This document shows, piece after piece, positions 28,749 to 37,829 of a stretch of DNA of 64,000 nucleotides. The first letter of the stretch is position 1. Each line of letters opens with the position of its first letter. The stretch lies in contig AP018280.1 in the NCBI GenBank assembly GCA_004296455.1, forward strand, positions 3,038,001-3,102,000, read 5' to 3'. A model generated the notes under the pieces. It did no database searches and was not told where the DNA came from. It worked only from the letters and a program-made list of their open reading frames with translations. Origin of the DNA: Calothrix sp. NIES-4101. Lineage in GTDB: Bacteria; Cyanobacteriota; Cyanobacteriia; Cyanobacteriales; Nostocaceae. The translations under genes and the position numbers were made by a program.

Positions 28749-29182
28749 ATATGATAACTTTGCGACTGGAAATTGTTGCTGCTTCTCTAATGAACTTTCG
28801 GAACAAATTTTGCTTTAGTCTAACTTGGAGATTCATTCACTTGATTGGTGGTATAAAAAATACAGTTGCTTCGGAAGTTATCATCCCAATCTAATAAATA
28901 TAAGAGTTAAACCCTTGTAGGAATTGAGTAGCCGCAAATTTCCTATAAGGGTTTTAGAAAATGAAAAATTAAATTCGAGCAAGTTGAGAGGGTATTTATA
29001 AAAAAAGCATGAATTAATGCAAGAGGACATGCATAATTTTTACCAAAGTTACATGATCTTTAATTATTAGAAATATATAGCAATATACTTAGGAATTATT
29101 GACAATAGTGTGGAGCTTGTATAATACTTAGGTTTATTGCAAATATTTAGCAACTTATTTGTTGCCAAATAATCTCACTGCC
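28749..29182. other. Intergenic before the iron cluster
   Basis: Apart from the hairpin at 28910-28955, about 230 bp of AT-rich DNA lead to the multicopper oxidase gene. No sequence close to a 19-bp Fur box was seen, so Fur control is not supported by eye. Confidence 0.35.
28910..28955 (+). terminator. Long hairpin, probable terminator
   Basis: AACCCTTGTAGGAA (28910-28923) pairs with 28940-28953 at all 14 positions, one being G-U. A short T-run (28952-28955) overlaps its end. It lies about 160 bp past the MEKHLA gene. Confidence 0.6.
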
Positions 29183-30205
29183 ATGCCTAATAACTTTATT
29201 TTTCCCAAGGAAAAGCTGTGGAGTCGTCGCCAAATATTGAAAATCGGATTAGCTGGCACAAGTATCGCTAGTGGGACTGCATTGTGGCAAACCTTGAGAA
29301 ATTCGGCGAGGCTACCAGTAAAAGTGCCGCCCTGGGACGCAACAATGCAAGCACAAGCTGCATTACCAACATTGAATCCAATGAAGTTGTTACGAGACTT
29401 CGACTATGGCACGGTGAAGCGGGAAAATGGGCGGACTATTCGTGAGTTTCGTTTAACTGCGGGAACTTCGGAAATTCATCTCAATAGTGCTGTTTCTTAT
29501 AATGTTTGGGATTTAAATGGTCGGATTCCAGGTCCAACACTGAGGGCAAAACAAGGGGAACGAGTGCGAGTCTTGTTTCTCAATCAAGCTGGGCATTCAC
29601 ACTCGTTACATTTTCATGGAGTTCACCCAGCAGAAATGGATGGGGTGCGTCCAGTGAGTCATGGCAAGGCGACAATTTACGAGTTTGATGCCGAACCCTA
29701 TGGAGTTCATCTCTACCACTGCCATATTGAACCTGTGACGAGGCATATTGCCAAGGGGTTGTATGGCATGTTTATTATTGATCCTCCACAACCCCGTCCA
29801 CCTGCTGATGAAATGGTGTTGGTAATGGCTGGGTATGATGTCAATGACGACAATAAGAATGAGTATTACGCTTTTAATGGATTGCCACATTTCTATATGA
29901 ACAATCCGATTCGCATCTACAAAGACCAGTTGATTCGGTTATATGTTCTCAACATTATTGAATTTGATCCCGCAGTCACTTTTCACCTACATGCCAACTT
30001 CTTTGATGTCTATCGTTACGGCATGAGTATGACTCCTACTGAAAAAACTGATGTCATCACCATGGGTATAGCAGAAAGACATATTTTTGAGTTTGCGTTT
30101 CGCTATCCCGGTAAATATATGTTTCATCCCCATCAAGATGTGATGGCAGAAAATGGATGCATGGGACAGTTTGAGGTTGTTACAGGGAAAGAAGAAAAAT
30201 CTTGA
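29183..30205 (+). CDS. Two-domain multicopper oxidase, Tat-exported, possible ferroxidase
   Basis: From the ATG the protein has 340 aa. A twin-arginine signal is clear: SRRQILKIGLAG at residues 14-25. Copper-ligand motifs in domain 1 are HFHG (143-146) and HCH (179-181), with His188 and Met196 downstream. In domain 2 they are HLH (268-270) and HPH (315-317), where the usual central Cys is Pro, so domain 2 should lack a type 1 copper. This is the layout of short two-domain oxidases that act as trimers. With FTR1 nearby, oxidation of Fe(II) is the likely job, but laccase or nitrite reductase activity cannot be excluded. A TTG at 29159 would add 8 residues and is less likely. Confidence 0.85.
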   Translation: MPNNFIFPKEKLWSRRQILKIGLAGTSIASGTALWQTLRNSARLPVKVPPWDATMQAQAALPTLNPMKLLRDFDYGTVKRENGRTIREFRLTAGTSEIHLNSAVSYNVWDLNGRIPGPTLRAKQGERVRVLFLNQAGHSHSLHFHGVHPAEMDGVRPVSHGKATIYEFDAEPYGVHLYHCHIEPVTRHIAKGLYGMFIIDPPQPRPPADEMVLVMAGYDVNDDNKNEYYAFNGLPHFYMNNPIRIYKDQLIRLYVLNIIEFDPAVTFHLHANFFDVYRYGMSMTPTEKTDVITMGIAERHIFEFAFRYPGKYMFHPHQDVMAENGCMGQFEVVTGKEEKS

Positions 30206-30389
30206 ATTCGGCTGGTATTTTCAAGAATTTATGCAAATCTTTCTTACTTCGCAACACAATTACTGAGAAATAGTTGATAAAAAATTGCATTATATGAGAA
30301 ATTAACGATAGCTGCTAATACTACACGCTGTCTAACTGGATTTTTAAGGCTTTAATTTTGTGACTTTATTGTTCTGAGGAGTAATTTTG

Positions 30390-31433
30390 ATGAAAATTCG
30401 TTATGTCTTTTTGGCTGTAGCCGCTTGTGCCATGGTTTCGCTTTCGTCTTGTACTGGTGGTACACCATCAGCAGATAACAATTCAAGTAATAGTTCTCCA
30501 ATAGCTGCTAACTCAACTCCTCAAGTTACCCAAGCAAGTCATAGCGGTCATAATAGTGGCAAGAAAATTAATATCAACTCGGCAATTTTGTCAGAGTTAG
30601 ATAAATTTGAAGGCAAGCTTGGCGTTCCTGCTTTATCCAATAAAATCCAAGCTAATCGTCCCTATGCGGCTCCAGAAGAATTGGTAACGAAAAAAGTAAT
30701 TACTCAGGAACAGTTTGACAAAATCAAAGAGCAAGTGACAGTTGAAGAAGTCACACTTACAGGTGAAGTCAAAGACGTTGATTATATGACAAAGTTGGGA
30801 TTGATGAAGGGGCATCTCATAGTCGCTAAAGAATTGCTTGATCAAAATAAACCAAAAGATGCTGAACCTCATATTGGACATCCAGTTGAAGAGATTTATA
30901 CTGATGTCGAAGAACAATTAAACGATCGCAAAGTTAAAGAGTTCAAAACGACATTGATTAGCTTGCAAGATTTGGTGAAAGCGAACGGGAAAGCTGAACA
31001 AGTCAAAACTAACTTCACTAATTCAATGCAAGCAGTCGATGGGGCAATTGCAGCACTACCATCCAACCAACGTTCTCAAAATAGTTTTGTGTTGCAAGTC
31101 ATCAACGGTTTACTCGATTCTGCCAACTCCGAATATGGTGCTGCCGTTGCTAATGGTAAAATTGCAGCTGCGATCGAATATCAAGATTCTCGCGGTTTTG
31201 TAGTGTATGCCAATGAACTTTATAAAACGATCGCTAGTAGTATGGTGAAGGAAAATCCAGAAGCACACAAAGCTATAGAAGCAAACATGACGGAATTGGC
31301 AAAAGTCTGGAGTAGCGTTATTCCTCCTGCAAAGCCTGTGAAGACACCGGAAGAGGTGACTAAGCTAGTGAAAGCTATTGAGGTAGATTCTCAAAAGGCG
31401 ATTGATAAAGTTACTACCCAAGCAAGTAGTTGA
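30390..31433 (+). CDS. Lipoprotein with helix-hairpin-helix (ComEA-like) domain
   Basis: The 347-aa protein has a lipobox (LSSC, Cys21) and a Ser/Asn-rich spacer with a SHSGHNSG His patch near 53. A helix-hairpin-helix-like domain follows (about 58-105: KININSAILSELDKFEGKLG, then ANRPYAAPEELV). The remaining 230 residues are all-helical (VDYMTKLGLMKGHLIVAKEL and HPVEEIYTDVEEQL), which brings to mind imelysin/EfeO-type iron-uptake proteins, but no decisive motif is present. The ATG at 30390 follows GAGGAG by 8 nt. Being lipid-anchored, and between an oxidase and an iron permease, it is a candidate iron-binding partner. Confidence 0.65.
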   Translation: MKIRYVFLAVAACAMVSLSSCTGGTPSADNNSSNSSPIAANSTPQVTQASHSGHNSGKKININSAILSELDKFEGKLGVPALSNKIQANRPYAAPEELVTKKVITQEQFDKIKEQVTVEEVTLTGEVKDVDYMTKLGLMKGHLIVAKELLDQNKPKDAEPHIGHPVEEIYTDVEEQLNDRKVKEFKTTLISLQDLVKANGKAEQVKTNFTNSMQAVDGAIAALPSNQRSQNSFVLQVINGLLDSANSEYGAAVANGKIAAAIEYQDSRGFVVYANELYKTIASSMVKENPEAHKAIEANMTELAKVWSSVIPPAKPVKTPEEVTKLVKAIEVDSQKAIDKVTTQASS

Positions 31434-31666
31434 GGAGGGGAGAAGGGAGAAATGATGTTCCTTGCTTCCTAAGTTCTCCTAATCCCTATTATTTAATTAC
31501 GAGAACATACGAGATATTTAAGAAGAGCTAAAATTATTGAAAGCGAAAAAACTCTATAAGTGTAAAGAATCAAGATAGCCTGAGACAATTTTTACATCAA
31601 GAGTGTATATTTTGATTCAAAATACTTTGTTTATCGCTAATGTTGTGTAATGTGAATTGACCGCTC

Positions 31667-32101
31667 ATGCAAGAACTCGACCAAAAAAAAGCTATTGACC
31701 TGCTTAATACCATCATGGAATTTGAACTAGCAGGTGTTGTTCGATATACTCATTATTCGTTGATGGTGACTGGTCCAAATCGCATTCCCATCGTGACTTT
31801 TTTTAAAGCTCAAGCTAGCGAATCTTTGCTTCATGCTCAACAAGCCGGAGAAATTCTCACAGGTTTAGATGGGCATCCCAGCCTCAAAATAGCACCAATG
31901 GAGGAAACCTACCAGCATTCAGTTAAGGATATCTTAGAAGAAAGTTTATCCCATGAAAAGAAAGCTCTAAGTCTATATAAAGAATTACTTGATGTCGTCA
32001 GTGATGCCAGCATTTATTTAGAAGAATTTGCTCGGACAATGATTGGACAAGAAGAGATGCATAATCTTGAATTAAAGAAAATGTTGCGAGATTTTAGTTA
32101 A
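31667..32101 (+). CDS. Bacterioferritin-like diiron protein
   Basis: The 144-aa protein is a four-helix ferritin-like fold: FELAGVVRYTHYSLMV (helix A, Glu20), SESLLHAQQAGEIL (helix B), EESLSHEKKALSLYKELL (helix C) and EEFARTMIGQEEMHNLEL (helix D). The last ExxH is present (Glu129, His132). In helix B the Glu of ExxH is replaced by Ser53, with Glu52 one place earlier and His56 conserved, so the diiron site is not textbook. Bacterioferritins take up and oxidise iron in the cytoplasm. The gene lies between the lipoprotein and FTR1. It could store iron or only bind it. Confidence 0.8.
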   Translation: MQELDQKKAIDLLNTIMEFELAGVVRYTHYSLMVTGPNRIPIVTFFKAQASESLLHAQQAGEILTGLDGHPSLKIAPMEETYQHSVKDILEESLSHEKKALSLYKELLDVVSDASIYLEEFARTMIGQEEMHNLELKKMLRDFS

Positions 32102-32259
32102 TTTTCAGTAGTGATTGGCTAATAGCTACTAGTAATTGTATGTGGTTGTTAAATAATTATGATTGGTTATTAGTTTTTGTAATTAGTAACAAATCAGCAA
32201 TTATGATTAACCAAATATAATGAACTATTTTTGCTGACATCATCTTTAGGCAAGAAAAA

Positions 32260-32329
32260 ATATCCTCGACTTCAACAATTTATATTTTGGATATACTCAG
32301 AATATTATTGTTCCAAGAGTCGGGGATAT
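32260..32329 (+). terminator. Long hairpin with T-rich tail
   Basis: ATATCCTCGACT (32260-32271) pairs with 32318-32329 (one G-U). An inner AACAAT/ATTGTT pair extends the arm. A T-rich tract follows (32335-32350). It is between the ferritin-like gene and the FTR1 gene, so the two may be separately transcribed. Confidence 0.5.
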
Positions 32330-32426
32330 AAATAATTTTGTTTTTTATTTTCCACGAATAGGTTTTAGGATAAATTATGATTAACTAATACCTATAAATT
32401 ATTACCTATTAACCATTAATTTTCAG

Positions 32427-33368
32427 ATGAACTTTAGTACTGTCTTACCTACTTTTGTAATTACACTTCGTGAAGGTGTGGAAGCTGCCCTTGTTGTTGG
32501 TATTGTTTTAGCTTTGCTCAAAAAAGCCAAACAATCACGTTTCAATTCCTGGGTATATGCTGGTGTTGGTGTTGGTATTGCCTTAAGTTTTTTAGTTGGA
32601 GTCCTATTAAACTGGTTTACTAGTGCCTTAACTAGAGCAAATCCTCAATATGCAGCCGTAACTGAACTCACCCTTGAAGGAATATTTAGTGTAATTGCGA
32701 TCGCAATGCTGAGTTGGATGTTAATCTGGATGACTAAGCAAGCGCGATTTATGAAAGCTCAAGTTGAAGGTGCAGTGAATGAAGCACTAACCCAAGATGC
32801 AAATGCAGGTTGGGGTGTTTTTAGTTTAATTTTAGTTGCTGTTCTCCGCGAAGGCTTTGAAACTGTTTTCTTTGTTGCTGCGAATTTACAACAAGGTTTA
32901 TTACCAGCATTAGGGGCACTTGCTGGTTTGGCTGCTGCTGCTGCTGTCGGGGTACTTTTGTTTAAGTGGGGTGTCAATATTAATATTCGCCAATTCTTTC
33001 AAGTAATGGGAATATTACTGGTGTTAATTGTTGCAGGTTTGGTTGCCAGTTCATTACATAAATTTGACGAAGTATTTGCCAATTTAGCATTGAGTAGTCG
33101 CGCATCAGAAAGCTTGTGCTTCTATTATGAAAGATTTACGAAAATCCACTCTTGTATTTTAGGGCCTTTGGTTTGGGACACTTCCAAAATTCTTCCCGAT
33201 GAAAAATTTCCAGGAATTATCCTTAAATCTTTATTTGGATATCGCCAGCATCTGTATTTAGTCCAAGCAGTCGCCTATTTAACTTTCTTGTTCTCAATTG
33301 GTGGCATTTATCTTCGCAGCATCACTGGTAGTAGTTCGGGCAAAAAAGCAGTGACACAGAAAGGATAA
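32427..33368 (+). CDS. FTR1-family iron permease
   Basis: The 313-aa integral membrane protein has the two REGxE signatures of FTR1/EfeU: REGVE at residues 15-19 in the first membrane helix and REGFE at 141-145 in the fourth. Six or seven hydrophobic segments are visible, among them VVGIVLALL, VGIALSFLVGVLLNWF, IFSVIAIAMLSWMLIW, and a last one near 285-300. These permeases move iron after oxidation by a partner oxidase, as in yeast Fet3-Ftr1. The multicopper oxidase upstream fits that partnership. Placement is the cytoplasmic membrane. Confidence 0.92.
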   Translation: MNFSTVLPTFVITLREGVEAALVVGIVLALLKKAKQSRFNSWVYAGVGVGIALSFLVGVLLNWFTSALTRANPQYAAVTELTLEGIFSVIAIAMLSWMLIWMTKQARFMKAQVEGAVNEALTQDANAGWGVFSLILVAVLREGFETVFFVAANLQQGLLPALGALAGLAAAAAVGVLLFKWGVNINIRQFFQVMGILLVLIVAGLVASSLHKFDEVFANLALSSRASESLCFYYERFTKIHSCILGPLVWDTSKILPDEKFPGIILKSLFGYRQHLYLVQAVAYLTFLFSIGGIYLRSITGSSSGKKAVTQKG

Positions 33369-33414
33369 AATAGGGAAAATAAAAACGGTTAATATCGAGC
33401 CAATAATCTTAACC

Positions 33415-34215
33415 ATGTCCCAAACTACCGTTAAACAATTATTTACTTACCCATTTAAGGGATTATCCCCACAAACACAGACATGTGTTTACTTAAAAAC
33501 AGGACATGGGATACCAGGCGATCGCGCTTTTGCTTTAATGTATAAAGATATTGCCACAGCCACGAATCAAAATCATTCAGTTTCTTGGATGAAAAAGCAA
33601 AACTTCGCCATGCAAAATGTTTGGCACGCTTTGGCAGCTTTAGATTGTAATTACGATATCACTACAGGATATTTAACAGTTAAATACCAGGGCATTGAAT
33701 TACTAATTGCAGACACAAACACAGAATTAGGACGTAATTCTATTTCTAATTTCTTCACTGGATATTTGGCAGCAAGCCAACCTAGTCAAGCAGCTAAAAA
33801 TAAACAACTTCAACCCCTACAATTAGTAGGAGAATATAATAAAACCCGTTACCCAGATCGTGAACCAGTCCATATTTCTCTAGTTAGCCAAGCAACTATC
33901 AATCATTTAAGCCAAGTCGCAGGGCAGCAAATAGATGTACGCCGTTTTCGCCCGAATGTTGTAGTTGAGGGCGTTTCTGCATGGGGTGAATTTGATTGGA
34001 TAGGCAAGCAGCTACAAATTGGTAGCGCCAAAATTGAAGTTACAGCCCCAATTAATCGCTGTTTAAATATTAATGTTAATCCGCAAACTGGAGAACATGA
34101 TATTAATTTACTTTCCCTATTGCAACAACATTTTCAACATGCTCAAACAGGTGTTGTCGCCAAAATAATTACTGATGGAAATGTTGCTAATGAAGATTTA
34201 GTTGTCTGTTTGTAA
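33415..34215 (+). CDS. MOSC-domain protein
   Basis: The 266-aa protein has the N-terminal beta-barrel unit of MOSC proteins (VKQLFTYPFKGLSPQ) and the MOSC domain proper (about 130-265), with DVRRFRPNVVVEG near 182-194 and INRCLNINVNPQTGEHD near 218-234, where the conserved Cys lies. MOSC domains handle sulfur carried on Cys, in molybdenum-cofactor sulfuration or detoxification of N-hydroxylated compounds by mARC-type enzymes. It lies 46 bp after FTR1, so it may be cotranscribed with it. The substrate is not known. Confidence 0.88.
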   Translation: MSQTTVKQLFTYPFKGLSPQTQTCVYLKTGHGIPGDRAFALMYKDIATATNQNHSVSWMKKQNFAMQNVWHALAALDCNYDITTGYLTVKYQGIELLIADTNTELGRNSISNFFTGYLAASQPSQAAKNKQLQPLQLVGEYNKTRYPDREPVHISLVSQATINHLSQVAGQQIDVRRFRPNVVVEGVSAWGEFDWIGKQLQIGSAKIEVTAPINRCLNINVNPQTGEHDINLLSLLQQHFQHAQTGVVAKIITDGNVANEDLVVCL

Positions 34216-34266
34216 TAATTTTATTTATATTTTACTACATTATTAAAATTCATATTTAACTTCAAA

Positions 34267-34725
34267 TCATTCAGGCAAATACTTCTGCACAACATCCCAA
34301 CCCGTTAGCGATACCCAAACAAAGACAAAAAACAACAAAATATTGACACTGACATGCAAATATCTAGCCCAAGAGCGATCGCTATTAATTTGCGTAGCAC
34401 TGAAGGCTGAAGTTAAAACTAAGACAACACTGCTCAAGCCGGCGATGAGATGGGATGAGTGTCCCAATGAACCAAAATGACCTAAAGTTCCCACAATTCC
34501 AATTGCTAGGAGTAGCAATACCAGGAATACCATGCATATACCTATTGCATAGTGGCAGAGGCGGATAATGACAGTTTTATAAGTAAAATTACGATTGTAT
34601 CTAGGATGCTGTCGCCTTATATACATCCAAATACCAGATATAGCTAGACAGAAATAAGCAAGTATCGATAAACCCATCGACCAAGCAGCGATTTTCCATA
34701 GCCAAATAAATGAAGGTAAATTCAA
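34267..34725 (-). CDS. DUF4079-type membrane protein
   Basis: The 152-aa protein is a bundle of four membrane helices (about residues 13-33, 57-78, 90-105 and 124-143). His residues near helix ends (LCHYAIG, HSSHLIAG and YLHVSVN) resemble heme-binding cytochrome b-type folds. DUF4079 is a family of cyanobacteria and chloroplasts with no assigned function from memory. The gene is convergent with the MOSC gene, with about 50 bp between. Confidence 0.75.
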   Translation of the reverse strand: MNLPSFIWLWKIAAWSMGLSILAYFCLAISGIWMYIRRQHPRYNRNFTYKTVIIRLCHYAIGICMVFLVLLLLAIGIVGTLGHFGSLGHSSHLIAGLSSVVLVLTSAFSATQINSDRSWARYLHVSVNILLFFVFVWVSLTGWDVVQKYLPE

Positions 34726-34921
34726 GCGCAGTAATCCCTCGAATGCAATCCTACCCCATTACTTTACTGCTGAAAGTGCAATGTGCGATCGCTTCTCAAC
34801 AATGATGCTGATGGGTACATACTTGTGTGGTTTTCAAAGCCAAGATATAACTTTTTTAACTTCTGACTACTCTATTCTGAATTCAAAATTTTATATTTTT
34901 TTTAGATTTCCCTCACAAAAT

Positions 34922-34944
34922 AGGGCTGCTAACCTCGCAACCCT
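34922..34944 (-). terminator. Weak terminator-like hairpin after DUF1830
   Basis: AGGGCTGC (34922-34929) pairs with GCAACCCT (34937-34944), one mismatch, 7-nt loop. Read leftward it is followed by a short T-run. It lies 20 bp past the stop of the leftward DUF1830 gene. Confidence 0.5.
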
Positions 34945-34963
34945 TGTTTAAAGTAACATTTTT

Positions 34964-35371
34964 TTAATCAACCGATGCTAAACCAGCAACTTTTAAAGGT
35001 TTTGTTGTTTGTTCAGTTTGGGAATGAATTGGTGACACAATACTTGTTTGATTGATATTTTCGTTGACGAGTTCAGAGGTGTTTTCTAACTTGTCATTTT
35101 CAAGCTCGTCATCAAAATCGCTGACAATCAAGCGTTCGCACGGAATTGTATCCGAGATAATCGCGCTTGCCATCATTCCTGTATGAATCTCAAGATGAGA
35201 TAACCTTGGGGCTTCAAAAACTAATCTTTGTCCGGGGAAAACCACCCGTTCAAAGTACCAGTTAGGAATATCAGAGATTCGTGCCACCTGGATTTTGCTC
35301 GTGGCATTTACGTAGCAGCAGAGAATTTTCCCAGATTGTTCTGGTGGTAAGGAGTCTAAAATTTGAGCCAT
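34964..35371 (-). CDS. DUF1830 protein
   Basis: The 135-aa protein has a DUF1830 core over residues 15-90: KILCCYVNATSKIQVARIS, NWYFERVVFPGQRLVFEAP and LEIHTGMMAS. The last 45 residues are acidic then polar and not part of the core. The family is typical of cyanobacteria and has no known function. There is no signal peptide, so it is probably cytoplasmic. It stands alone with a weak terminator after it. Confidence 0.8.
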   Translation of the reverse strand: MAQILDSLPPEQSGKILCCYVNATSKIQVARISDIPNWYFERVVFPGQRLVFEAPRLSHLEIHTGMMASAIISDTIPCERLIVSDFDDELENDKLENTSELVNENINQTSIVSPIHSQTEQTTKPLKVAGLASVD

Positions 35372-36163
35372 AACTGCTGAGGAGCTTTACGCCACAATTT
35401 TACATTACACAACCAAAATTAACACCTGACGATCCCCATATGCTGTAACTGTTACTACCAACTATCATTTTCTACCAAAAATCTATCTTTAGACATGGGT
35501 AGTGGATAAAGTAATTATTTTTAAACTAGAGAATATATGAATTTTTCGTAAAAATATATGCTTTTATTGCATCCAACAATTATACAAGAAAGTCTATTTT
35601 ATTCAAAGCATATTTCTCAAAACCAAGAAATATAAAACTAATATCGACGATGCAAATGCCTTTGCCCAAGGGCGTTAGACCCTATTGAACATATGTTCTA
35701 AGTACTCCTCTGGACAGGAATACAACTTTCAATTCTGCCAGATATCTGAAAGCGATCGCTGATAAAGTTCCCCATCTCTGCTAAAACTCGAATTTTCGCT
35801 TTTCTGATTTTTTAAATCGCAAAATTCAGCCTATCATTTTTCTTGGCTTTCTCTTGCCTTTATCAGTGCCCGTACATCAGCCAAAGCAATTCAATCTATT
35901 TATAACTATCTATGGATTATCCCTAAATATAACTTATTTTTAGCATCAAGCTTTTTGCTAAACCGTAATTACCAGCAACAGCAATTTTACATCATTAATA
36001 TTTTGGGCATGGAAATCGTCAAATCTTCTCTTGTACATTTTTTAGCCATCACAACTTATTTGCCTACAAGCCCAGTAGAATCGGATTATGAGACAAAATG
36101 CAAAATAAATTTACAATCTATAAATAGGACTATATTTTTCTTCACCCCAACACAAAGGCAAAG
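35372..36163. other. Long divergent intergenic region
   Basis: About 790 bp. No convincing gene or RNA. The stretch has AT-rich promoter-like DNA and a HIP1 octamer near 35754. A short open frame at 35955-36173 lacks coding features. Confidence 0.35.
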
Positions 36164-37756
36164 ATGGAAGTGAAATCAGAAATAATGGAAAACCGAATAC
36201 TTTACGTTCGCCTTCCTTGTAACCCCATCTTTCCCATTGGGGTTGTCTACCTCTCAGATCATGTTCACAAGCAGTTCCCCAGTATCCAACAGAAAATTTT
36301 TGATCTGGGAACCGTACCACCTTTAGACTACACTTCAGCACTCGATCGCTGTATTGATGAATTTAAACCCACATTACTTGTGTATTCTTGGCGCGACATC
36401 CAAATTTACGCACCAGTGGGGGGACGTGGTGGAAATCCCTTGCAAAATGCGTTTGAGTTTTACTATGCCCTCAATCCTCTGATCAAATTGCGGGGAGCTT
36501 TAGGGGGATTAAGAATTTTTATGGCTTACTACGTCGAGTTATGGCGTAATGCTGGATTAATCCGACGTGGTTTAAAACGCGCCCAGAAATATAATCCCCA
36601 AGCCCGTACAGTTGTGGGTGGCGGTGCAGTCAGTGTATTTTACGAACAACTAGGTAAAAGCTTGCCCAAGGAAACAATTATTTCCGTGGGGGAAGGGGAA
36701 ACTCTGCTGACAAAACTGTTGAGTGGTCAGGAATTTCGCGATGAACGATGTTATGTTGTTGGGGAAGATCAACCCAGAGAGCGTTTAATTCACGAACAAC
36801 CAACTCCTCTAGAAAAATCTGCCTGTGACTACGACTATATTGAGAGTATCTGGTCAGAATTTAAATATTATCTACTAGAAAAAGACTTTTACATCGGCGT
36901 ACAAACTAAACGCGGTTGTCCCCACAATTGTTGTTACTGTGTGTACACTGTTGTGGAAGGAAAACAAGTACGCATTAACCCCAGCGATGAAGTCGTAGCG
37001 GAGATGCGACAACTCTATAACAGAGGAGTGCGTAATTTCTGGTTCACCGATGCCCAATTTATTCCCGCACGCAGATTTATCGATGATGCTGTGGAATTAT
37101 TACAGAAAATCATCGCTTCTGGGATGACAGACATTAACTGGGCTGCATATATTCGCGCCGATAATTTAACACCCGAATTATGCGATTTGATGGTGAAAAC
37201 TGGGATGAACTACTTTGAAATTGGCATCACCAGTGGTTCCCAAGAACTTGTACGGAAAATGCGGATGGGTTATAACCTGCGTCATGTATTACAGAATTGT
37301 CGCGATTTAAAAGCCGCAGGTTTCAACGCTTTAGTTTCCGTCAATTACTCATTTAATGTGATTGACGAACGTCCCGAAACTATCCGCCAAACTATTGCTT
37401 ACCACCGCGAACTCGAACGCATTTTTGGCGCGGATAAAGTTGAACCTGCGATCTTCTTTATTGGTTTACAACCCCATACCCACCTCGAAGAATATGCATT
37501 CAAGGAAGGTATTTTGAATCCAGGCTACAATCCTATGAGTTTAATGCCTTGGACAGCTAAAAAATTACTCTGGAATCCCGAACCACTTGGTTCTTTCTTT
37601 GGCGAAGTTTGCTTGCAAGCATGGCAGCAAAATCCTAATGACTTTGGACGTGAAGTGATGAAAATTCTCGAGGAAAAATTGGGTTGTGCTGATTTAGAAG
37701 CAGCACTTTCGGCTCCAATTGTACCGAAAGAAAAGCAGTTGGTAGGTGCTAAGTAA
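36164..37756 (+). CDS. B12-binding-type radical SAM protein linked to photosystem II high-light acclimation
   Basis: The 530-aa protein has an N-terminal cobalamin-binding-like Rossmann part (about residues 1-190) and a radical SAM core. The cluster motif is CPHNCCYC, that is CxxxCxxC, near residue 258. AVVGGG-like (RTVVGGGAVSVF) and ISVGEGE motifs precede it. GIxSGSQELVRKMRMGY (about 359-373) matches Elp3/MiaB-like cores. I recall this family in cyanobacteria annotated as PSII high-light acclimation radical SAM protein; the substrate is unknown. The second ATG (36185) may be the true start, shortening the protein by 7 residues. A strong terminator follows. Confidence 0.8.
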   Translation: MEVKSEIMENRILYVRLPCNPIFPIGVVYLSDHVHKQFPSIQQKIFDLGTVPPLDYTSALDRCIDEFKPTLLVYSWRDIQIYAPVGGRGGNPLQNAFEFYYALNPLIKLRGALGGLRIFMAYYVELWRNAGLIRRGLKRAQKYNPQARTVVGGGAVSVFYEQLGKSLPKETIISVGEGETLLTKLLSGQEFRDERCYVVGEDQPRERLIHEQPTPLEKSACDYDYIESIWSEFKYYLLEKDFYIGVQTKRGCPHNCCYCVYTVVEGKQVRINPSDEVVAEMRQLYNRGVRNFWFTDAQFIPARRFIDDAVELLQKIIASGMTDINWAAYIRADNLTPELCDLMVKTGMNYFEIGITSGSQELVRKMRMGYNLRHVLQNCRDLKAAGFNALVSVNYSFNVIDERPETIRQTIAYHRELERIFGADKVEPAIFFIGLQPHTHLEEYAFKEGILNPGYNPMSLMPWTAKKLLWNPEPLGSFFGEVCLQAWQQNPNDFGREVMKILEEKLGCADLEAALSAPIVPKEKQLVGAK

Positions 37757-37776
37757 AGTTACTCAATCAAATTTCG

Positions 37777-37829
37777 AGACGCGCAACTTGCTATTTCCAG
37801 AGCAACTGCTGGCGCGTCTATTTTTTTTT
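37777..37829 (+). terminator. Strong Rho-independent terminator
   Basis: AGACGCGC (37777-37784) pairs exactly with GCGCGTCT (37812-37819), with a 27-nt loop, then A and nine T residues (37821-37829). Confidence 0.85.

Noticed and set aside
28985-29182. Possible Fur box before the multicopper oxidase
   Set aside because: No 19-bp sequence close to the Fur consensus was found; only AT-rich matches expected by chance.
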